Positions 58,225 through 64,000 of a DNA stretch of 64,000 nucleotides are shown piece after piece (within the stretch, counting starts at the first letter, position 1; the number at the start of each line of letters is the position of its first letter). The position numbers were made by a program, and so were the translations under genes. Under the pieces are notes generated by a model, which worked only from the letters and a program-made list of their open reading frames with translations, was not told the DNA's origin and made no database searches. Origin of the DNA: Actinomycetospora lutea. GTDB taxonomy: Bacteria; Actinomycetota; Actinomycetes; Mycobacteriales; Pseudonocardiaceae. Where the stretch lies: contig NZ_JAQZAL010000033.1 in NCBI RefSeq assembly GCF_028737205.1, positions 1 to 64,000 of the forward strand, read 5' to 3'.

Positions 58225-59072
58225 CGGTCCTCCTGGACTCCGGTGGGGTGGGCCTGCTCGAGCACGCGGTGGGCGCCCGCGACGACGGCGGGGTCCACGA
58301 AGCGCCCCTGCTCGTCGACCCAGGCGCTCTCGCCGCGCCCGGCGGCGTCGGTGAGCGAGTCGAGCAGTGCGCGGGCGGCGTCGAGGTCGTCGTCGGTCGG
58401 CGTGAAGGCCCGGTGCACGGGCTCGACCTGGCGGGGGTGGATCACCGAGCGCCCGAAGAAGCCCTGGTCGCGGGCCTCGCGGCTGTCGCGCTCGAGGCCC
58501 TCCGCGTCGGCGAGGTCGGTCCACACGCTGGTGACGGGCGCGGCGAGCCCGGCCGCCCGCGCGGCGACGACGACGCGCTGGCGGGCCCACGCGAGCGCGT
58601 CGGGGCGGCGCACGCCGAGGTCGGCGGCGAGGTCGGCCTCGCCGAGCGAGACCGCGACCACCCGGGGGTGCGCGCGGGCGAGGGCGAAGGCCTGCTCGAC
58701 GCCCAGCGCGGACTCGAGCAGCAGGTGCAGCGGCCGGTCGAGCCGGTCGGCGAGCACCGCGACGGTGTCGGGGTCGCCGGCCTTGGGCAGGCGCACCCCG
58801 TCGAGCGCGGTGCCGGCGAGCGCGGCGACGTCGTCGGCCAGCCACGGGGTGCCGACGGCGTTGACCCGCACCCAGAGCTGCTGGTCCCGCGTCCTGTCCG
58901 CGGCTGCGACGACGGCGTCCCGCGCGGCGTCCTTGGCGTCGGCGGGCACGGCGTCCTCGAGGTCGAGCACCACCGCGTCCGCGGGCCCGGCGAGCGCCTT
59001 GTCGAGCAGCTCGGGACGGTGCGCGGGGACGTAGAGCCAGCTGCGCGCCCGCCCCGGGCCGGGGCCCGTCAC
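58221..59072 (-). CDS. CitE/HpcH-family CoA-ester lyase
   Basis: 283 residues, GTG 59072. RSWLYVPAHRPELLDKALAG, PADAVVLDLEDAVPADAKD, LWVRVNAVGTPW with the substrate-binding Arg, LLESALGVEQAFALA with the metal Glu, and VSLGEADLAADLG with the metal Asp. Ends GFFGRSVIHPRQVEPVHRAF. The family cleaves citryl-, malyl- or citramalyl-CoA-type esters. Paired with the CoA-transferase next to it, which would make the thioester. Confidence 0.87.
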   Translation of the reverse strand: MTGPGPGRARSWLYVPAHRPELLDKALAGPADAVVLDLEDAVPADAKDAARDAVVAAADRTRDQQLWVRVNAVGTPWLADDVAALAGTALDGVRLPKAGDPDTVAVLADRLDRPLHLLLESALGVEQAFALARAHPRVVAVSLGEADLAADLGVRRPDALAWARQRVVVAARAAGLAAPVTSVWTDLADAEGLERDSREARDQGFFGRSVIHPRQVEPVHRAFTPTDDDLDAARALLDSLTDAAGRGESAWVDEQGRFVDPAVVAGAHRVLEQAHPTGVQEDR

Positions 59073-60262
59073 ACCGCTCCCGCGGCCCGCAGCTCCGCGA
59101 GGCGCGCGTCGTCGACGCCGTGGCGGGCGAGCACCTCGGCGGTGTGCTCGCCGAGGCGCGGACCGGTGGTGCGGACGCGGCCCGGGGTCTCGGAGAGCCG
59201 GAAGGGGACGTTCTGGAAGCGGACGGGGCCGAGCTCGTCGTCGTCGACCGACACGATGCTGCCGAGCGCGGCGTACTGCGGGTCGGCGAGCACGTCGGCC
59301 GCGGTGTAGATCGGGGCGACGGCGGCCTCGGCCTTCTCGAAGGCGGCGACGACCTCCTCGCGGTCGCGCTGCGCGATCCACGACCCGACGGCCTCGTCGA
59401 GCACGTCGGCGTGGCGGGCCCGGTCGGCGCCGGTCGCGAACCACGGCTCGTCGATCAGCTCCGGGCGTCCCACCAGCCGCATCACGCGCTCGGCGATCGA
59501 CTGCGCGCTCGTCGACACGGCGACCCAGCGGCCGTCGGCGCACTCGTAGGTGTTGCGCGGCGCGTTGTTGGAGGAGCGGTTGCCGTGGCGCGGCTGGAGC
59601 TCGCCGAGCTGGTCGTAGGCGATGACCTGCGGGCCGAGCACCGTGAGCAGCGGCTCGATGATCGCCATGTCGAGCACCTGGCCGCGGCCGGTCTGCTCGC
59701 GGGCGCGCAGCGCGGTCATGATCCCGAATGCGGTGGTCAGCGCGGCGACGCCGTCCGCCAGGCCGAACGGCGGCAGGGTCGGGGGGCCGTCGGGCTCGCC
59801 GGTGATCGCGGCGAAGCCGCTCATGGCCTCGGCGAGCGTCCCGAAGCCGGGCCGTGACGCGTACGGGCCGAACTGGCCGAAGCCCGTGACGCGCGCGAGC
59901 ACGAGCCCGGGGTTCTGCGCCGACAGCACGTCCCACCCGATGCCCCAGCGCTCGAGGGTGCCGGGCCGGAAGTTCTCGATGACGACGTCCGCCTCGGCGG
60001 CCAGCGTCCGGAAGACCTCCTGGCCCTCGGGCGAGGACAGGTTCAGCGTGATCGCCTGCTTGTTGCGGCCGAGCATCTTCCACCACAGGCCGACGCCGTC
60101 GCGCTGGGCGCCGTGGGTGCGCGACGGGTCGCCGCGCGGGTGCTCGATCTTGATCACCTCGGCGCCGTGGTCACCCAGCATCGTCGCCGCGAGCGGGCCG
60201 GCGAAGAGCGTGGCGACGTCGAGGACCTTGAGGCCGGCGAGGGCGTCGGGGCTGTCCGTCAT
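59069..60262 (-). CDS. CaiB/BaiF family III CoA-transferase
   Basis: 397 residues, ATG 60262. LKVLDVATLFAGPLAATMLG then DHGAEVIKIEHPRGDPSRTH, NLSSPEGQEVFRTLAAEADV, VVIENFRPGTLERWGIGWDV and the catalytic Asp in FGLADGVAAL (about residue 170). It would transfer CoA to an organic acid for the neighbouring CitE-like lyase. Both ends overlap neighbours by four bases. Confidence 0.9.
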   Translation of the reverse strand: MTDSPDALAGLKVLDVATLFAGPLAATMLGDHGAEVIKIEHPRGDPSRTHGAQRDGVGLWWKMLGRNKQAITLNLSSPEGQEVFRTLAAEADVVIENFRPGTLERWGIGWDVLSAQNPGLVLARVTGFGQFGPYASRPGFGTLAEAMSGFAAITGEPDGPPTLPPFGLADGVAALTTAFGIMTALRAREQTGRGQVLDMAIIEPLLTVLGPQVIAYDQLGELQPRHGNRSSNNAPRNTYECADGRWVAVSTSAQSIAERVMRLVGRPELIDEPWFATGADRARHADVLDEAVGSWIAQRDREEVVAAFEKAEAAVAPIYTAADVLADPQYAALGSIVSVDDDELGPVRFQNVPFRLSETPGRVRTTGPRLGEHTAEVLARHGVDDARLAELRAAGAV

Positions 60263-61074
60263 CGGCTGGCGCTCCTTCCCGCCGCGACGGCGGTGGCGGC
60301 GGCTCGGTCGGGGTCGCCGCCGAGGCGGCGCGAGATCTGGGCGGCGACGGCCGCGACGCGCGGGCCGAGGCCGGCGACGAGCTCGTCGGTCATGCGGTAG
60401 CGCGGGCCGCACACGGAGATGGCGCCGAGCACGTCGCCCGAGACGCCGAACACCGGCGCGGCGACCGAGCCGGCGTCGGCCTGGCGCTCGCCGGCCGACA
60501 CCGCCCAGCCGCGCTCGACGATCTCGTCGAGCTCACCGCGCAGGGCCACCGCGTCGACGGGCGTGTGCGGGGTCAGCGCCTCGAGTGGCTCGCCGAGGGC
60601 CTCCTCGCGCTGCTCGGGGTCGAGGTGGGCGAGCATGCACTTGCCCGAGCTGCCCGCGTGCAGCGGGAACCGGCGGCCCAGCTCCACGGTCATCTTGATC
60701 TCGTGGAGGCCGACCACCTGGTCGAGGTAGACGCGACCGTGCGGGACCGGCGTCGAGAGCGTCGCGGTCTCGCGGGTCTCGTCGCGCAGGCCCCGCAGCA
60801 GCGGCAGGGCGGCCGAGCGCAGGTCGGAGTCGCGCAGCGCCCGTGCCCCGAGCGCCGCGGCGGCGCCGCCGAGCCGGTACTCCCGGCTCGCCGGGTCGAG
60901 CGCGACCATGTCGCGCGCCGCCAGCGACTGCAGGATGCGGTGCACCACGGCCTTCGACAGGCCGAGATCGCGCGCGATGCGCGAGACCCCGAGCGTCGAG
61001 GGCCCCTCGACGAACAGCAGCAGCACGTCCGCCACCCGTGAGGTGGACTCCGTGCCCCCCGTCGTGTCCGCCAT
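60259..61074 (-). CDS. IclR-family regulator of the catabolic block
   Basis: 271 residues, ATG 61074. Winged helix STSRVADVLLLFVEGPSTLG, RDLGLSKAVVHRILQSLAAR, then an effector domain with YLDQVVGLHEIKMTVELGRR, HAGSSGKCMLAHL and DAGSVAAPVFGVSGDVLGAI. Unusually for IclR, it is the first gene of the leftward operon it probably controls, and it is divergent from the FAD oxidoreductase and amidohydrolase genes. Confidence 0.9.
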   Translation of the reverse strand: MADTTGGTESTSRVADVLLLFVEGPSTLGVSRIARDLGLSKAVVHRILQSLAARDMVALDPASREYRLGGAAAALGARALRDSDLRSAALPLLRGLRDETRETATLSTPVPHGRVYLDQVVGLHEIKMTVELGRRFPLHAGSSGKCMLAHLDPEQREEALGEPLEALTPHTPVDAVALRGELDEIVERGWAVSAGERQADAGSVAAPVFGVSGDVLGAISVCGPRYRMTDELVAGLGPRVAAVAAQISRRLGGDPDRAAATAVAAGRSASR

Positions 61075-61235
61075 GGACCGACCTCCCGTCTCGCTCGACG
61101 GAACACACCATCACTGGGTTCCGGCTCCCGTGTCAACCGACGGCGCACTTCTCTTGCAACGACGCCGCTGAGCTGCTGTCATGCGATGAGGGGCGCCGGA
61201 TCAAATGTTTCTCTCAACGGAACGAGGTGGACGTC
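61075..61235. promoter_or_regulatory. divergent promoter region of the catabolic block
   Basis: 161 bp between the IclR gene and the FAD oxidoreductase. Two near copies of a half-site, CGACGGAACA (about 61098-61107) and CAACGGAACG (about 61215-61224), lie near the ends and could be regulator contacts. The stretch GGATCAAATGTTTCTCTC is the least GC-rich part and probably near the rightward promoter. Confidence 0.45.
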
Positions 61236-62609
61236 GTGGTCGACACCGACCTCGTGGTGGTCGGCGCGGGCGGTGGGCTGGCCGGGGCGCTGCGCGCCGC
61301 CGAGCACGGCCTGGACGTGGTCGTGGTCGAGGCCGACGAGCACTTCCGGCGGGGCAACAACACCGCCATGTCCACGGCGATGGTCCCCGGCGCGGGCAGC
61401 CGCTGGCAGCGCGCCGCGGGCATCGAGGACTCGCCGGAGCGATTCCTCGCCGACGTCGAGGCGAAGACCGCCGGCACCGCCGACCGTCGCGTCGCCCGCG
61501 CGCTGACGACCGTGAGCGCGGGCCTCGTCGCATGGCTCGCGGACGGGGTCGGGCTGCCGATCGAGCTGCCGGTCGACATGGACTATCCCGGGCACTCGGC
61601 CCGCCGCGTGCACACGGTGCCCGGCCGGCACGGCTCGTCGCTGCTCCGCGGGCTCGCGGACGCGGTGACGGCGTCGGACCGGGTCGACCTGTTGTGTCCG
61701 GCCCGGGCGGTCGACGTCCAGCTCGGTGACGGGGTGGCCGTGACCGTCGAGGACCCGGCCGGCGGGCGGGAGAGCATCCGCGCCCGGGCCGTGCTGCTCG
61801 CCACCAACGGCTTCGGCGCCGACGCCGACCTCGTCGCCGAGCACCTCCCGGAGATCGCCGGCGCGACCTACCACGGCAGCGAGTACGCCCGCGGCGACGC
61901 GCTGCGGCTGGGCACCGCGCTGGGCGCCGCCACCGGGTGCCTCGACGCCTACCAGGGCCACGCCGCGCTCTCCGCCGCCGCGCGGACGCTCGTCACCTGG
62001 ACGACCGTCATGCACGGCGCGGTCGTCGTCGACGCCGAGGGCCGGCGCTTCGCCGACGAGACCGCCGGCTACTCGGAGTTCGCCGCCTGGCTCGCGGCGC
62101 GTCCCGGCGCGCGGGGCTGGGTCGTGCTCGACCAGCGGATCGACGCGCTGGCCCGGGCGTTCGGCGACTACCGCGACGTCGCCGACTCGGGGGCGCTGCG
62201 ATGGGCTCCCGACACGTCCGACCTCGCGGCGCGGATGGGCGTCCCGGCCGGTGTGCTGGCCGACGAGCTCGCCGACGCCGCGGCGGTCGCCCGCGGCGAG
62301 CAGGGCGCCGACCGGGTCGGCCGCACGGCGGTCGAGGCGCCGCTCGAGGGGCCCCTGGCCGCGGTCGAGATCGTCCCGGCGCTGTTCCACACCCAGGGCG
62401 GCCTGCGGGTCGACGAGCACGCCCGCGTGCTCGACGCCGCCGATCGGCCCCTCGCCGGGCTCTACGCCTCCGGCGGCGCGGCGGTCGGCATGTCCGGCCA
62501 CGGCGCCGCGGGCTACCTGGCCGGCAACGGCCTGCTCCCCGCCCTCGGGCTCGCCCACCTGGCCGCCGACCACCTGGCGGCCACCCGACTCCTGGAGGTC
62601 TCCCCGTGA
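61236..62609 (+). CDS. FAD-dependent oxidoreductase, fumarate-reductase/ketosteroid-dehydrogenase type
   Basis: 457 residues from GTG 61236, chosen because GAGGTGG precedes it; a GTG at 61227 is possible. TDLVVVGAGGGLAGALRAAE and LDVVVVEADEHFRRGNNTAM start the FAD domain; later VLLATNGFGAD, VVVDAEGRRFADETAGYSEF and the FAD-closing GLYASGGAAVGMSGHGAAGY and LAGNGLLPALG. Likely dehydrogenates or reduces a ring or enone intermediate. Stop overlaps the amidohydrolase start. Confidence 0.85.
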   Translation: MVDTDLVVVGAGGGLAGALRAAEHGLDVVVVEADEHFRRGNNTAMSTAMVPGAGSRWQRAAGIEDSPERFLADVEAKTAGTADRRVARALTTVSAGLVAWLADGVGLPIELPVDMDYPGHSARRVHTVPGRHGSSLLRGLADAVTASDRVDLLCPARAVDVQLGDGVAVTVEDPAGGRESIRARAVLLATNGFGADADLVAEHLPEIAGATYHGSEYARGDALRLGTALGAATGCLDAYQGHAALSAAARTLVTWTTVMHGAVVVDAEGRRFADETAGYSEFAAWLAARPGARGWVVLDQRIDALARAFGDYRDVADSGALRWAPDTSDLAARMGVPAGVLADELADAAAVARGEQGADRVGRTAVEAPLEGPLAAVEIVPALFHTQGGLRVDEHARVLDAADRPLAGLYASGGAAVGMSGHGAAGYLAGNGLLPALGLAHLAADHLAATRLLEVSP

Positions 62610-64000
62610 GCCACGATCTGGTCATCCGCGACGTGCGCGTCGTCCGTCCCGGCGTCGAGGAGGTCGAGCACGTCGACATCGCCGTCGACGGTGGGCGCAT
62701 CACCGCCGTCGGGCCGGACCTCGGCGCGGACGCCGCGCGGGTCGAGGAGGGCCGCGGTCGCCTCGCCTTCCCCGGCGTCGTCGACGCCCACCAGCACTGG
62801 GGCATCTACAACCCGCTCGCGCAGGACGCCGAGACCGAGAGCCGCGCCTGCGCGCAGGGCGGCGTGACGACCTCGCTGACCTACATGCGCTCGGGGCAGT
62901 ACTACCTGAACAAGGGCGGGGACTACGCCGACCTGTTCCCCGAGGTGCTCGCCGCCGCCGAGGGCCGCTCGTACGTCGACTACGCGTTCCACCTCGCCCC
63001 GATGCAGGCCTCGCACATCGACGAGATCCCGATGCTGGTCGACGAGCACGGCGTCACATCGTTCAAGATCTTCATGTTCTACGGCAGCCACGGCCTGCAC
63101 GGGCGCTCGAACGACCAGAACGCGTTCCTCATGATCCCCGAGGGCGAGCGCTACGACATCGCGCACTTCGAGTTCGTCATGCGCGGCATCCAGCGCGTGC
63201 GCGAGCAGCGCCCCGACATCGCCGACCGGATCTCGCTCTCGCTGCACTGCGAGACTGCGGAGATCATGACGGCGTACACGCGTCTCGTGGAGCAGGAAGG
63301 TCGGCTGACGGGGCTCGAGGCCTACAGCGCCTCGCGCCCGCCGCACTCCGAGGGGCTCGCGGTCACGATCGCCTCGTACCTCGCGCACGAGACCGGGCTG
63401 CCGACGATCAATCTGCTGCACCTCTCGTCGGCGAAGGCCCTCGAGGCGGCGCTGCTAATGGCCGGCACGTTCCCGCACGTCGACTTCCGCCGCGAGGTGA
63501 CGATCGGCCACCTGCTCGCCGACACCACCACGGCCGACGGGGTCGGCGGCAAGGTCAACCCGCCGCTGCGCCCGCGCGAGGACGTCGAGGCGCTGTGGCG
63601 CCACGTGCTCGCCGGCGACGTCTCGTGGGTCGTCTCCGACCACGCGTGCTGCAAGGAGGCGACCAAGTTCGGCGACGACCCGGCGGACATCTTCGCCGCG
63701 AAGTCCGGCTTCGGCGGCACCGAGTACCTGCTTCCGGGGCTGGTCGGTGAGGGGCTCAAGCGCGGGCTGCCGCTGCCGGCCGTGGCCGCGCTGACCTCGT
63801 GGAACCCGGCGCAGCGCTTCGGCCTGGGCTCCAAGGGCGACCTCGCGCCGGGCTACGACGCCGACGTCGTGCTCGTCGACCCCGACCGCTCGTGGACCGT
63901 CGACCCCGCCCGGTCGGAGTCGACCCAGGAGTACACGCCGTTCCGGGGGCTGGAGATCGGCGCGACCGTGGACGCGACCTTCGTGCGCGGACAGCGCGTG
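62606..64000 (+). CDS. cyclic amidohydrolase (dihydropyrimidinase/hydantoinase type), 3' end beyond the window
   Basis: 465 codons from GTG 62606 (GTGA overlap), still open at the last base. Metal-dependent amidohydrolase barrel: FPGVVDAHQHWG (HxH), TSFKIFMFYGSHGL with the carboxylated-Lys position, LSLHCETAE, NLLHLSSAKAL, VSDHACC with the catalytic Asp, and the C-terminal GDLAPGYDADVVLVDP. Closest in pattern to dihydropyrimidinase, hydantoinase and allantoinase, which open cyclic imides or ureides. It supports a pathway for a nitrogen heterocycle in this block. Probably nearly complete. Confidence 0.87.
   Translation, partial: MSHDLVIRDVRVVRPGVEEVEHVDIAVDGGRITAVGPDLGADAARVEEGRGRLAFPGVVDAHQHWGIYNPLAQDAETESRACAQGGVTTSLTYMRSGQYYLNKGGDYADLFPEVLAAAEGRSYVDYAFHLAPMQASHIDEIPMLVDEHGVTSFKIFMFYGSHGLHGRSNDQNAFLMIPEGERYDIAHFEFVMRGIQRVREQRPDIADRISLSLHCETAEIMTAYTRLVEQEGRLTGLEAYSASRPPHSEGLAVTIASYLAHETGLPTINLLHLSSAKALEAALLMAGTFPHVDFRREVTIGHLLADTTTADGVGGKVNPPLRPREDVEALWRHVLAGDVSWVVSDHACCKEATKFGDDPADIFAAKSGFGGTEYLLPGLVGEGLKRGLPLPAVAALTSWNPAQRFGLGSKGDLAPGYDADVVLVDPDRSWTVDPARSESTQEYTPFRGLEIGATVDATFVRGQRV

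Noticed and set aside
60843-61235. Upstream extension of the FAD oxidoreductase frame
   Set aside because: It is antisense to the IclR gene and lacks a ribosome-binding site; the protein start matches the GTG at 61236.
62251-63750. Plus-strand Arg/Ala-rich frame at the right end
   Set aside because: It is out of frame with the FAD oxidoreductase and the amidohydrolase, which both show full motif sets.

Overview
The window is very GC-rich with actinobacterial gene content throughout: Lsr2, class F sortase, IclR regulators, holin-X/DUF3618/DUF4235 cassette, ECF42 with YCII, SpoIIE/STAS/RsbA module, frequent GTG starts and 4-base ATGA/GTGA gene overlaps. I infer an actinomycete, plausibly of the Pseudonocardiaceae; the genus cannot be fixed from the window.

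The window falls into two parts that meet at about 36.93 kb. At 36888-36932 lies only the 3' half of a tRNA-Thr(CGT) gene, from the anticodon loop to the encoded CCA. A 3' tRNA duplicate of this kind marks the attachment site of an integrated element. Left of it (1-36.9 kb) is a mosaic accessory island: a decayed pSAM2-type replication initiator (0.15-1.2 kb), small hypotheticals, a secreted nuclease, a surface-protein/ECF sigma/class F sortase locus (4.7-9.5 kb), Lsr2, a divergent pair of membrane pentapeptide-repeat proteins (12.8-16.3 kb), a scrapyard of transposase and monooxygenase pieces (16.3-18.4 kb), a large LuxR-type ATPase regulator, a Tc-toxin-like cluster with associated proteases (21.6-33.8 kb), a broken IS110 and a truncated dehydrogenase. 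Most of the broken reading frames are on this side. No integrase is in the window.

Right of the att site is tidy, chromosome-like sequence: the holin-X/DUF3618/DUF4235 operon; an IclR-regulated block with an MHS transporter, an AMP-forming CoA ligase and a citryl-CoA lyase-like protein (39-43.7 kb); small enzymes and a second copy of the secreted nuclease family (43.7-49.3 kb); a serine-phosphatase/STAS/anti-sigma operon (49.4-52.7 kb); a YCII/ECF42 pair; and a catabolic block (54.6-64 kb) with an MFS transporter, MmgE/PrpD protein, cyclase, CitE-like lyase, CaiB-type CoA-transferase, IclR regulator, FAD oxidoreductase and a cyclic-amidohydrolase cut by the window end.

Two loci deserve most attention. 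(1) Two paralogous secreted coiled-coil proteins flank a membrane-fused ECF sigma factor; they share a 116-bp upstream sequence and a non-LPXTG C-terminal anchor, and one overlaps a class F sortase gene. (2) A compact Tc-like toxin consists of a 1104-residue TcA-like protein, a 1932-residue TcB-TcC fusion ending in an HEAGH-containing effector, and two signal-less proteases next to it.
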